NCBI GenBank assembly: GCA_039720395.1
Contig: CM077829.1
Coordinates: 22,294,685-22,358,684 of the forward strand
Direction of reading: 5' to 3'
Length of the DNA: 64,000 nt
Source of the DNA: Liquidambar formosana
Lineage: Eukaryota > Streptophyta > Magnoliopsida > Saxifragales > Altingiaceae
Under the pieces are notes generated by a model that made no database searches, was not told where the DNA came from, and was given only the letters and a program-made list of their open reading frames with translations. Below, piece by piece: positions 23,553-35,217 of the stretch. Made by a program: the position numbers and the translations under genes. Each line of letters begins with the position of its first letter. Positions within the stretch are counted from its first letter, which is position 1.

Positions 23553-25198
23553 TGTTGGGAATCGAACAAGAGGGAAAGATACAAGTGCGGAATATAAAAA
23601 TTTTTCCTACGATTCCACAGCCCATGAATCTAACTATGCATAACACAAAATCAAACCCTAACTATAAAGAGGGTTAGAACACTTACAGAATTTTTGTCTT
23701 CTCCCTTTTGCTCCAAGCTTTGATTCCGGACAGCGGTGAATGAGCAGCCCAAGTATGCTGCCTCCAACGGTATCCACACCTAGCTAGAGCTTCAAGTCCT
23801 TTCTTTCTTCTTCTTTGTTGTTGCTAGAGGTGGAGAAGAGAGAGAGAGAGAAGAGAGCCTCCAAGGGGCTGGACGGCTAGGGTTTATTGTGCAAGCCTAT
23901 TATGCCATGTCACACATAAGTGTTAGCCCACTAAAGGGGGCTGGCCATGGGGAAGAAACCCTAATAGGGTTATGTGTAATTACACTTAATTGCACATTAA
24001 CCCCTATTATTTGTATCAAATACAAGTAGGCCTATAAAGAACTATTCTTTATTCACTAAAACCCTTTCTCTCATAGACTTTAAAGCCCTTCTTGCATGAT
24101 CAGTGTGTGACCCATTGGGTTCACATCATTAAGTAGTAGGAATAGCACGAGGTGTGCACAATGGAACTCTTTCCATTTAGGGTCTAATTGGAACTCCTTC
24201 CAATTCCCTAATTGATTATAAATCACTTATATCAATTAGGGCTTCTACTAACCATGAGTAACACCTAGCATATGGCTCATGGTGTGGTCCTTAATGAGGT
24301 GAATAGTCATTTACAAAGAACCCTTCTGTTATAGTTTATAGGTTACAATTGCATCCTTCCTTCAACACAATGTCTCCAATTGAACTAATAGGACATGGAA
24401 GTCTGTCAAGTCCCTAGTTCAATTACTTTATACTCATTCATAGATATCAACTCATAGATGAACTCATGAAACTCTTTTCATATTCATCCTACCATGGCCA
24501 TGGATTTAATGAGTTATATTATGAATGCTATATGAGACATTCTCTCTCTTTTTCCTGAGAGTGATGGATCCCTTGTTGATCACTCACATGCCTTCATACA
24601 CAGAGCAGTAGGGCCAATGAACACCTTTGCAGACCCTTGAATAGGATCTGCACTTAGTGTTATCAAACTTCTAAAGCTACATGCATAAGGCAACTATGGT
24701 GTCTCAGGTCTAAGGATTACTTGTACCACTATAACAATGAGAAACTGATTGACAGGCAGGAAAAAACTCCATTCAGTTTATCTCATATCTTTGGTCACAT
24801 TCAGTATACCTATTCTCGCAATAGGCACCCACTTGTTGGTTGTAGTGTCTCTACACAAATAGCTTGAGACTAGCTATCCTCCTATAGAGTCAGCCTAACA
24901 AGTGCTAGTCCTATGGTTCATTACTGTCCATCATAGTGAACCTTCAACTAGGAATGCTTTAGGAGTTTAGTACAAAGATATATCTATAGTCTCAAAATTA
25001 CAACTCTTTGTAATTCCATATTCTCAACTCTAACTCCATGGACATATTATGTAAATATAAATGATGCATATAAACATAATAGAATAAGCCCTTTTATTAA
25101 ATCAATAATAAATGTGACATACATAAATGAAATAATATGATTGTTCCTAATCCCTAAACAATCATCTCTATGATTGGCTCTAGGGCATAATCCTAACA
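23553..25198 (-). repeat. Copia-1 5' LTR with TATA deletion
   Basis: 1646 bp. Compared with the other copies, 12 bp are missing at about 23923: AAGTGT joins directly to TAGCCC, removing the CTATATAAG promoter word. Since this is the 5' LTR on the minus strand, the element's own promoter is probably dead. Confidence 0.88.
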
Positions 25199-25203
25199 AC
25201 CAC

Positions 25204-27007
25204 GAGTTTGCACACACCCATATCACTTGGAGAAGGCTTTCTACTGCAATTTTAAAGGAGAACTAGAAGGGAACCAAGTCAAAGAGAAGGAAGAACGCAG
25301 CGAAGACTTTTGCTTTGTTGTAAGTTTCCTTTACATCCTTTTGTGATTCCTTCTTCTTCTACTCCATTCTCTGCATAGTTATGGCTTAGAATTGAATTAG
25401 GATTCATATATACTTTATATTTTAGAGTGTATATGATTCAAATATGATGTGAAAGCATGCTAGTGGAATACGATTGCGAATTGCTTGCTGTTAGGATAGT
25501 TTTTCTCTTAAGGATAGAGGTACGTTTTGCACAAAAAATTGGTTGATGTGTTTAGGCTGTTTTTTCTTTATGGTTCAATTATATGCATGATTTTAAGCAT
25601 CTTTTGTATAGGACACTTGCTGTGTAAGCCTCGTCTTCATAGGTATATGGATGATTAGTTTTTTCGAGGATAATTATCATCCTTAGAGGGTGAGGTTGTG
25701 CATAGGTGCTTTCTAGAGTGTGTTTAAGTGCGCTGTGAGTTTCTTTGCATTCTTAGGTATATATTTTATGTAGGATATGTGAAGAAATCATTCATGCGGA
25801 GTGGTTTCTACGTAAAATTATCTTCGGATAGTTTTACTTAAGAAAGCTTGCCGTAAGGATGATTATTTCACATTCTTACATAAAGTACTTACCTAAAGCA
25901 TCATGTTAGATTTTCTTCTCATGTTTAGGATTGTCATATGATATTTTCGTCATGGTAATGCCTATTTAGCATGTTTTAATAGTTTTGTGCATGTTAGGGT
26001 GTTTAGAGTATATATGAGCATATAGGAGCATATTAGGTTTGTGTTTTTCTTTTGATTTTTGTTATTTGCATGAGTTTTAGGTCATTATATGCATATTTAG
26101 TATTATGTCCAGATTTGATTTAGGTCTTCTAATGATGATTTGAGTATGAATATGGCTGGTTTGAGCTTAATAATTGCCCTATAGAATACATAGGGTGATT
26201 AATTGGTGTTTTCCCGATGTTTCGGGATAATTTGCATATGGTAAGTGGTTCATGGTAAGTCTTTTGTGAATTGTTCTCTCCTCCCTTGGGTTATTGTTTT
26301 TACTTTGGATTAGAAGTCCTAAGTTTCCAACTCTCTTAAGATTCTGTTTTACTTAGAGTTCTATCTCTTTTAGAATTCTACTTTTCTCTGACTTCTTTTT
26401 GGATAAGAGTTCTATTTCTTTTCAAATTCTATCTTTTCTCAAATTCCTTTTTTGGAAATCTTTTTTCTTTTAAAACTCTTCTTTTCTTTTAATGGAAACT
26501 TAGGGTTTATAGTTCATTGTAAAGGGAGTAACCCCTTCTCAATCAAACTACGTGGACTTTGATCCTTATATCTTTGTATGTAAGGTACGTAGGTGCTCAT
26601 TTGATGTTTAAGTCCGCCCTAGGATACTAAATATCCTAGGTTTTCTTTTTCTTTCTTTCTAACCATTTGTCCATCACATATATGCTAGACGAGCAGGATG
26701 GACCCATGCTTATTCATTTATCCATCACATATTTGCTAGAGGAGTAGGATGGATCTGTTTCTTATTCTCTGTCTCTCTACTACTTTCCATATCTCTCTTA
26801 TTTGTTCATGAATGTTTACATGCTTTATAGATGTTTTTTGCTTTATAGATGTCTATGGATGAATGTGGATGATTTATGGATGATTCCTTACATATGCATG
26901 GTGACTAAATATGAAGTGATTGAAATAGCCCATATAAATTCAGAGACCCATTTTGGGGCGACGTGGGTGCCTATAGGATGTTTCCTAGAATCTTCCCACA
27001 TTGTAAC
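25204..27007 (+). repeat. Element 2 5' LTR, second segment
   Basis: Continues the LTR from 15711 after the copia insertion and matches LTR-C from about 26087 onward. Stem-loops: CTACGT (26548-26553) with ACGTAG (26587-26592); CCTTATAT (26564-26571) with ATGTAAGG (26578-26585); CCTAGGATA (26618-26626) with TATCCTAGG (26632-26640); GACGTGGG (26960-26967) with CCCACATT (26995-27002), two weak pairs. It ends at GTAAC, TSD of the next insertion. Confidence 0.87.
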
Positions 27008-28664
27008 TGTTAGGATTATGCCCTAGAGCCAATCATAGAGATGATTGTTTAGGGATTAGGAACAATCAATTGATTTCATTTATGCATGTCACATTTATTA
27101 TTGATTTAATAAAAGGGCTTATTCTATTATGTTTATATGCATCATTTATATTTACATAATATGTCCATGGAGTTAGAGTTGAGAATATGAAATTACAAAG
27201 GGTTGTAATTTTGAGACTGTAGATATATCTCTATACTAAACTCCTAAATCATTCCTAGTTGAAGGTTCACTATGATGGACAATAATGAACCATAGGACTA
27301 GCACTTGTTAGGTTGACTCTATAGGAGGATAGCTAGTCTCAAGCTATTTGTGTGGAGACACTACAACCAACAAGTGGGTGCCTATTATAAGAATAGGTAC
27401 ACTGAATGTGACCAAAGATATGAGATAAACTGAATGGAGTTTTAACCTACCTGTCAATCAGTTTCTCATTGTTATAGTGGTACAAGTAATCCTTAGACCT
27501 GAGACACCATAGTTGTCTTATGCATGTAGCTTTAGAAGTTTGATAACACTAAGTGCAGATCCTATTCAGGGGTCTGTAAGGGTGTTCATTGGCCCTTCTG
27601 CTATGTGTGTGAAGGCATGTGAGTGATCAATAAGGAATCTATCACTCTCAGGAAAAAGGGAGTGAATGTCTCATATAGCATTCATTGAATATAACTCATT
27701 AAATCCATGGGCCCATGGTAGAATGAATATGGAAAGGAGTTTCCATAAGTTCATCATTGAGTTGATATTAATGAATGAGTATAAAGTAATTGAACTACGG
27801 ACTTGACAGACTTCCATGTCCTATTAGTTCAATTGGAGACATTGTGTTGATGGAAAGATGGAATTGTAACCTGTAAACTATAACAGAAGGGTTCTTTGTA
27901 AATGACTATTCACCTCATTAAGGACCACACCATGAGCCATATGCTAGGTGTTACTCATGGTTAGTAGAAGCCCTAATTGATATAAATGAGTTACAATCAA
28001 TTAGGGAATTGAAAGGAGTTTCAATTAGACCCTTAATGGAAAGTGTTCCATTGTGCACAACTTGTGCTGTTCCTGCTACTTGATGATGTGAACCCAATGG
28101 GTCACACACTGATCATGCTAAGAGAGCTTGATTGTCTATGAGAGAAAGGGTATAAGTGATTAAAGAAAAGTTCTTTAATGGGCTAATTTGTATTTGATGC
28201 AAACTAGTGGGCTAATTGTGTAATTAAGAGTAATTACACAAATTAGGTTAGGGTTTGGAATCCCCCCTTGGCCGGCCCTATTAGTGGGCTATATAATGCC
28301 CACTATAAGGTGATGACATCATCACAATCACTCCTCCCCAAGTGCTGGCTGAATTCTCCCTTGGAGGCTCTCTCTCTCTCTCTCTTCTTCACCTCTAGCA
28401 ACCCTAAGGAAGAAGAAGGAAAGGACAACTTGCTCAAGCTAGGTGTGGATACTGTTGGAGGCAGTGCACTTGGACTGCTCAATCAGAAGACAAAGCTTGG
28501 AGCATAAAGGAGAAGACTTGTTCAACTGTAAGTACCCTAACTCTCTTGGTAGTTAGGTTTATGGTTTTTGTATTAAGCATAATTAAGATTCATGGGTTTG
28601 GGAATCATAGGAAAAATTTTATATTCCGCCTTTGTATTTTTCCTCTCTAGTTTGATTCCCAACA
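27008..28664 (+). mobile_element. Solo copia LTR in the element 2 5' LTR
   Basis: 1657 bp, TGTTAGGATTATGCC to GATTCCCAACA, with exact TSD GTAAC (27003-27007 and 28665-28669). Same family as Copia-1 and Copia-2 but more diverged. A single LTR between TSD copies indicates recombination between two LTRs after insertion. Confidence 0.93.
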
Positions 28665-28669
28665 GTAAC

Positions 28670-28926
28670 TTAGTCTCCGAATCCTCTCTTGTTTTGATTA
28701 GACCTGCTTTTCCTTGATCGGAGTCATGTGGTTTGTTTTCAAAGGTTTTCTTTAAAACTATTTTCAAGGTTTTCCTTTTTTCCTTAAAAAAAATAAAGTG
28801 GCAACTCCTTGTTTGTTATGCTTTTGTGAACATTTTAAAAACCAGATTTTTATTAACTTAAATCTCTATAAGTTTTTTTTAAAAGAAGGGTTCTCCTTTC
28901 CCCCGGATCAAAACCCGTGGTTCGCA
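28670..28926 (+). repeat. Element 2 5' LTR, third segment
   Basis: The last 257 bp of the LTR, ending GGTTCGCA (GGTTCACA in element 1). The internal GGTGGCGACTCC reads AGTGGCAACTCC here (28797-28808), with changes at G positions. Confidence 0.87.
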
Positions 28927-28929
28927 GTT

Positions 28930-28949
28930 TGGCAACTCCACTGGGATTA
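28930..28949 (+). other. Element 2 primer-binding site (degraded)
   Basis: TGGCAACTCCACTGGGATTA: compared with element 1, CG has become CA and one G of the GGGG run is missing. Confidence 0.75.
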
Positions 28950-29744
28950 GTGGACTAGACTTAAGGAATTTATATGGGCTAATTTAATTACTTCAATTAA
29001 AATCAATCACTTGCATACGCTTGAATGTGTGTTTATTTTATTGCATTGTGTGTGCAATTGCATTTGAATGATAGGTCGATGTATCCTTGCCTTTGCTGAT
29101 TAGCCTAGCCTTGACCCCGGTTCCCTTCGTTCTCGAGTGTCATGTTTGCGAAGCTATCAACTCCTCTTGCCACGTATCCTTGGGTTTTACCCTTGGGTAT
29201 ATTAAATGGATCAACACATACCACTCGACTCACGCAGCATCCCTGATGCCGCACGTAATAGGTATATAGTTGATTCAAGCAAGTAAGGGACACTATCCTA
29301 CCCCTTTTAGTGCATATAGTGGACTGTCTAGGACACATGGACTCGTCTAGTTTAAAGTCACCATGCTTGTGGAATGAATGCAAGTATAGAGTGGATGTGT
29401 GTTTGAATGTATGTGTGTATGGAATGAATGTATGTGTGGCATGAATGTGTGTTGTGGGAATGAATGTGAATGGAATGAATGGCAATGCAATTCATGTCAT
29501 AGTTCTTTGAGAAGATGATACAAAGCTCTTGATACAGTGATCTGATTTCTTATTCATGAATGCGGTTGGGATATGAATGAATGCTATGTGGGTGGTTAAT
29601 TTTAAGGCGTAACATGACTTTAAAATCAATTGACCTTCATCCCTTTAGTATGACCTTCTTACCTAAAGCCCATTGGGCTCATAAGGATGAGAGGTCCAAC
29701 TAAAGGAATGTTATTGGACCATTACCCACCCATTTAAATCAATT
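28950..29744 (+). other. Element 2 untranslated leader
   Basis: It aligns with the element 1 leader throughout. The conserved segment is at about 29070-29280, with the stem GGGT (29182-29185) with ACCC (29189-29192) and the GCAT/ATGC stem at 29237-29249. No gene. Confidence 0.6.
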
Positions 29745-32170
29745 ATGGAGACTAAAGGCACTTTGTGTCACTTTGTAACTAAGTATGGGCTATTTAGTTG
29801 TAATAGAGTGCTGGCTTGGACTCGTGACTCTTCAGGCCGTTTGATCAGAGGAAATACCGAACAAGACCTCGCTATGGATGATACTTTTGCATTGAATAAC
29901 CCGGCTACACCTGAGGGGACATCTGTTTCTAGGACTCCCGCGAATCCACGAAGGATTGAGAGGCTATTGAATGATATACTTGGGAAGTTGGAAGAGGTGT
30001 CAGTGAAGTCTGAAACCTCAATAAGAATGGCACAAGAGATCATCAACCGAACCCCTGTCCTCATCCACAATATTCCTACAGATCAGGCCATACCCGACAC
30101 TCAAGTCCCAATTATCCAAAATCAATCCAATCCATCTGCCCAAGTTGGGGGCCAAGCCCAAAATCCACCACTTCCACATACTCAATCATCGCCTCAAAAT
30201 CCACCACCCCTACATACTCAACCTCCACTACAAAATATCCCCATTTATACCCAATCATCCACCTGCATCCCCACCACTGAAAATCCTCCTATGAGTGATG
30301 ACCAAAAGATGACGGCTGCAAGGATGTTGGCTTTGGAGAAAACTTTGAAGGGTATTCGCCATGCTGATGATTTTGTGGACATCCACACTCTTTCTCTCTT
30401 CCCTCAAGAGAGATTGCTGACTTTATTCAAGATGCCAGAATTGCAAAAGTTCGATGGAATAGGTTGCCCTAAGACTCACTTGAAAATGTACGTCCGAGCA
30501 ATGCAACCTCGTGGTGCTTCTGAGGAATTGATGGCCCAATTATTCCATGAATCACTTAGCACTTCTTCGCTGCATTGGTTTCTAAGTTTGGATGAGTCAA
30601 AGACTAGAACATGGGAAGACGTATGTAGAGAGTTCACTGATCACTACAAGTACAATATGGAGGTTAATGTGACAAGGAGAGACTTAGAGACTACCAAATA
30701 GGCGGCAATTGAATCTTTATCTTCCTACATCACTAGGTGGAGGAAGAAAGCTTCTAAAATGTTCGATAGGCCTAATGAAGTAGAACAGATACGAATGGTG
30801 GTCAAGAACCTATTGCCTATATATCACAAGCACTTGTTCGCTCATCACTTCCCTACTTTCAAAGCTCTAATTAGCTCTGGGACACAAGTTGAAGATGCAA
30901 TAACCGATGGCACCGTCAAGGTTGAAGATCCCTCAAGGTTTCGTCGAATAGGGAACAATGGAAAGGCACTTGTTGGAGTGAATGCAATCGCTCCACAACA
31001 GCAGTGGAACATTGGCAACAATTCTACTCCTTGTCAATTCTCTGATTTGTATGCACCACTGGACAAGGTTTATGAAAGATTAAAAGTAAGGGGCATCCTC
31101 AAACCTCTAGACCCAACCCCTCCTCCAAATCCATTGCCTAGGTGGTACAATAAAAATGAGTACTGCCATTTCCATCAATCCAAAGGTCATAGGACCGACC
31201 GTTGTATCCGTTTTAGACATGAAATACAAGATCTCATTGACAAAAAGATCATAGGCCCACCTACTCCTCCCTACCGTCCCAATGTCACTCAAAATCCTTT
31301 GCCATCCCATAACCCATCCCCCACTTCTAATGTCAATGCAATAGAAGACAGTTCGCCTTGTCCACCTCGACCCATTTGCCATTACACCACTTTGCCTATG
31401 AGTCTCACCAATGTATTTCACCATTGCAAGAAAAGAGGCCTTATCACTCCTTTTCCACCCAAGCTTTCACTTATCCCTGACCCATCCTTTTGCTTATACC
31501 ATAGAAATCTAGCCATGATACCGAGGATTGCACCTTGCTAAAGAAAATAGTCCAAGACTTGATTGATGAGGGAGTTCTGATAGTTCCATAGCCAAGTCCA
31601 TGCGAAGTGCCTATATTGTTGCCCACCCTACATGAGGAAAACATGCAAGAGATCGATATGTTAGAATGGGGAAATCCTGAGGAGAAGCTTACGGGGAAAG
31701 AAAAGGTTGCTGAAAAGGAAGTGCTAAAGAAATCGAGTAAGCCTCGAAAGTCATTTCAGCAACAGTTGAAGGAAAGGTATGATGCCGGAGATCCTGAAGT
31801 GGGTTTATTGGGGGAACCATCTGGGAAGTTTGACTTCTATGTTCTCTACACTGCACCACCTCCAATAACAATTCTTATTCGTGCAATCGGATGGGGAGAT
31901 CCATGGGAAGATGAGCAACTAACGGAGAAATCCCCAGTCCACCTAACTGGATAGGGAAAATTAGTGAAAGAAGAACGGTCAACAGAAAAGTCTCCAATAC
32001 AAGAGGTAGATATGCTTGAATGGGGAGACATCATGGGGGAATCTTGCAGTGATGAAGTAAATGATCTATGGGCAAACTCTGAAGAAGTTGACCACTTGAC
32101 TAGGAGCGGTCGTTACTTCAAACCATCCTACCTTGAGAATGAAAATCCGGTGGAAGCACTAGAGAAGGGG
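29745..32170 (+). pseudogene. gag: Element 2 gag, part before LTR-D (broken)
   Basis: An open frame runs from ATG 29745 (the likely Gag start is ATG 29874, MDDTFALNNP) to a TAG at 30699-30701, then on to 31541. The TAG is CAA in element 1. The first zinc knuckle (31164-31205, CHFHQSKGHRTDRC) is intact. The second (from 31491) is destroyed by a one-base deletion that ends the frame. The frame resumes after a TAG near 31589 and runs to a TAG near 31953 (TGG in element 1). LTR-D inserted at 32171 in the segment that reads EALEKG. Confidence 0.85.
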
Positions 32171-32883
32171 TGTCACACCCCATTTTTGCACCACCTTACT
32201 AGGGTTTGTCATTCCATGCATGTTTTTGTTTTGTTTTTGAGTCTAGTTACCTGCATTAGCTTTCTAGAATCACAAGGACATTGGATATGAATTTTGGTTC
32301 AATTTAGAGTTGATCTTGAGGGATAATAAGAGCTTTTGTGACTTGAGGGGCATAATCGTCTTTTAGGTCACAAACTTTTCATTTAATCTTGAAATGATCT
32401 CCAAATTGTTAATTAGAGTTCATGAAGATGCATTTGAGGTATTTATGGGTTCAATTTGATGAATTGATGGTTCGGGATTAAAATGGCTCAATATGGCTCA
32501 GGTTGGTTAAGAGACCTATTTCGGGTTAGCTCAAATCGGCTTATGATTTTCACTCCATTCCCACTCATTTGACTTTAATTAGTCTTAATTTCATTCCCAA
32601 AGATGTTTTGGAAGATTGAATTTTGAATTGGAAAGCATTCGGTGCGACCTTGTGTACATACCTAAGCTCAGCGACGGTGGTGCATAGCGGTTAGCCACCT
32701 TTGTAAAACCCAACCATGCAGCCATGGCTAGGGATTTTTGCCCTAAAATGTCTTAAATTACATTCCTCATCGAAGCACGGTCGTTTTGGATTTCGTTTCA
32801 TCAAAATCGGACTCCGTTTGACCCCCGAAACACTTTTGGAAGGCAAAAGGGCTCAAATAAGGCAAATGCTGATGGCGCGCTCG

Positions 32884-32980
32884 GGTGACCACCTGGGGCT
32901 TGGCGGCTAACCGCCTAGCCCAAGTGGTCAGCCGCCCAAGGCCAGGTGATTAGCTGTCCAGCCCTGGGTGGTCAGCCGAG
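32884..32980 (+). promoter_or_regulatory. 21-22-bp GC-rich array in the LTR-D promoter region
   Basis: Diverged units of 21, 21, 22 and 22 bp start at 32884 (GGTGACC), 32905 (GGCTAACC), 32926 (GGTCAGCC) and 32948 (GATTAGC), with a partial fifth at 32970. It ends about 190 bp before the TATA box. Confidence 0.8.
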
Positions 32981-33167
32981 CCACCTTCCTAAAATCATGC
33001 TAAAGCGGGATTCCTTCCTATTTTTGACGGATTTTTTGCCTCCAGCCGCCATTCCATCTTATTTTCAACCCTGTTTGACCTACTTGAGCCCCAAGGAAGT
33101 CCCTAAGGACCCTTGGATTAATATTTAGGGTTTTAATCCCAACCATTGATTGATTCCACTCAATCCC

Positions 33168-33178
33168 TATAAATACCC
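33168..33178 (+). promoter_or_regulatory. LTR-D TATA box
   Basis: CTATAAATACC, identical in its core to the LTR-A box. Confidence 0.62.
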
Positions 33179-33399
33179 CTCTATACTTCAGCATTAGGGG
33201 AGCCACCTAGAGGCAATGACAGCCATCCTTAAGGTATTTAACCTAATTTCTGGAGAAAGAGAGTAAGAGAGAGTTCCAAAGGAGAGCTAGGATTTGTGTG
33301 GAGGCTTGAAGGAGAGTGTTTCAAGAGGAGAAGAAGTCTCTACAACTGCAAGGGGACATCCACCATAGGTATACCTCTTTTCTCTTTATGCTGAAATTA

Positions 33400-33950
33400 A
33401 GGTTTCACTTAGAATAATTCTATTACATGTTCAAGATAGTATTTTTATCATGTGTTGATGCTTCTAATAGTTAATATACATGGTTTAAATGTTATTCATA
33501 ATGAGTTATGTATGTAATTGGATTATTTCATGTGGTTTAATACATAGTTGGGATTTTAGGGTTTCTATTGTGCTGAAATTGGAATAGCTCTATTTCATGT
33601 TCAAGTTGGCATTTTTATCATTTGTTGATACTTCTATTGGTTAATATTCATGACTAAAATGTTATTCTTGAGGAGTTATGCATGTTATAATGTTATTCCA
33701 TGTGATTTTATGCATAGTTGTGATTCTAGGGTTTCTAGTGTCTTTTTTAGGGTTTTGCATTGAATAGCTATTATTTCATGTTCAAGCTTGCATTTTTATC
33801 ATGTGTTGATGCTTTCATTAGTTAATACATATGATTAGAATATCATTTATGTTTAGTTTTGCATGATTTAGGGTTGTTTCACATAGTTTAAAGCATGTGT
33901 GTGAATTTAGGATTTCTTTTGCCCTTGTTTTAGGTTTGTTGCATATAGCA
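33400..33950 (+). repeat. Three tandem 170-181-bp repeats in LTR-D
   Basis: CATGTTCAAG followed by 'catttttatcat..gttgat' recurs at 33426, 33596 and 33777. LTR-B has a single equivalent unit (about 5490-5650), so the repeat expanded in the LTR-D lineage. Confidence 0.7.
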
Positions 33951-34735
33951 TAGTAGTTTAGGCTTTTTGTTGTCTTTTTCTTCATAGTTGTTGTATATGT
34001 ATTGCATATAGAATAGCTATGATGATTTTCTGCATTCATGGCAGTGGATTTTAGGGTTTTTGCATGTCATTGCATATAGGGTTGGATTAGGGTTTCTATT
34101 AGTTCATGATTCGTGTTGTTTACATGATTTATGGGTGATTTTAAGCTTTATTTCAATTCTGTCCAGATCTGTTTAATGGCTTTAATGATATATTGTGAGC
34201 ATGTGTTAGCTTATGTTTAAGCATAATAATTGTTTGGTTAGAAACTAGGTTGGTTTGTTGGTATTTTTGGTGTGTTTTGCATGCAAATTACAGGTGCTTG
34301 ACAGGTACAAACCCATAGAAAGTGGGATATGACAGGTGCAATTACCCCACCAATGTGGGGTGATTATTTTGGCTATTGCAAGATGAAATCTTGCAAATAA
34401 AGTAATTACCTTATGCAATAGGGTGGTTATTTTGACAGGTTTCTTTTGCTTAAGGTAAGTTGGGTATGAAGGTGCCCTAATTCACCTTTCCTTCCTTAAA
34501 ACTTTCTCTTTCTCCCTCCTAGGGTTATTTCCTAATAGAGGGGTATGGTAACTTTATAGTTTCCATTCATAAAGAATTCCTTTTTAAATAAAAGTTTCTA
34601 TCTTTATTAAATTCCATACTTTCTAAAGATCTTTTGAGAATCATTTATTTTTGGAAACTTACCATATTTCTTATGAAAGGAAACTTAGGGTTTACCATAG
34701 GCCTCTATTAAGTTGTAACCCTAATTCTAATCGAA

Positions 34736-35005
34736 TTACGTGGACTTTGATCCATGTATTTCGTTACATGGTACGTAGGCGCTTTGAGGTTCAAGTCCGC
34801 CCTAGGATCTAAGTATCCTAGTTTTGTTTTGTTTTCTTTGTTTTTGTTTGTTTATTATGGATGGAATATATGATATGCATGCAATTCTTGTGATGATATA
34901 CTTGTTGATTTTTGTATGGTAAGACTTTAATTTAGCCCAAATAAACTAAGAGACCGAAAGGGTGACATGGGTGCCTATAGGCTATGCCTAGAACCTTCCC
35001 ACGTC
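34736..35005 (+). other. LTR-D conserved stem-loops
   Basis: TTACGT (34736-34741) with ACGTAG (34773-34778), one G-U pair; CCATGTA (34752-34758) with TACATGG (34765-34771), perfect; CTAGGAT (34802-34808) with ATCCTAG (34815-34821); GACATGGG (34964-34971) with CCCACGTC (34998-35005), one mismatch. Confidence 0.68.
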
Positions 35006-35217
35006 ATAACTTAGCCTTCGAATCCCCGATTTCTTTGGTTTCCAAAAGACTGTTTTTGCCTTTCCTTTTTAAACATGGAGTCATTCTTTTGTTTTCTTAA
35101 AACAAAATTGGTTTTTAGGGTTTTCCTTGTTTCCTTTAAAAAATAAGGTGTCGACTCCTTTTCATTTTTAAACCTATTTTCTTTTAAATCCTTGTGGGCC
35201 ACTTTCCGGGGTTCACA

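Larger units (their letters stand above)
15712..25198 (-). mobile_element. Copia-1: full-length Ty1/copia element, minus strand, pol decayed
   Basis: It is 9487 bp and flanked by the exact 5-bp TSD ACCAC (15707-15711 and 25199-25203). LTRs: 15712-17369 (3') and 23553-25198 (5'). The PBS (minus TGGTATCAAAGCC, near 23551) fits initiator tRNA-Met with one change. The polypurine tract (minus GTGCAAGTGGGAGAT) abuts the 3' LTR at 17370. The two LTRs differ by roughly ten substitutions by eye and a 12-bp deletion. No long ORF remains inside. Confidence 0.93.
32171..35217 (+). mobile_element. LTR-D: solo gypsy LTR, 3047 bp, in element 2 gag
   Basis: Starts TGTCACACCCCATTTTTGCA, ends CCGGGGTTCACA, and is flanked by the exact TSD AGGGG (32166-32170 and 35218-35222). 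Element 1 has the uninterrupted sequence at 11196-11210. It belongs with LTR-A. It contains the 21-22-bp array (32884-32980), CTATAAATACC (33168-33178), three tandem copies of a 170-181-bp unit (about 33400-33950), the stem-loops 34736-34821 and 34964-35005, and GGTGTCGACTCC (35147-35158). Confidence 0.95.

Noticed and set aside
29105..29485. Minus-strand ORF of 126 codons
   Set aside because: It is antisense to the conserved leader of element 2; its His/Thr-rich product comes from GAATGTATG-like repeats.
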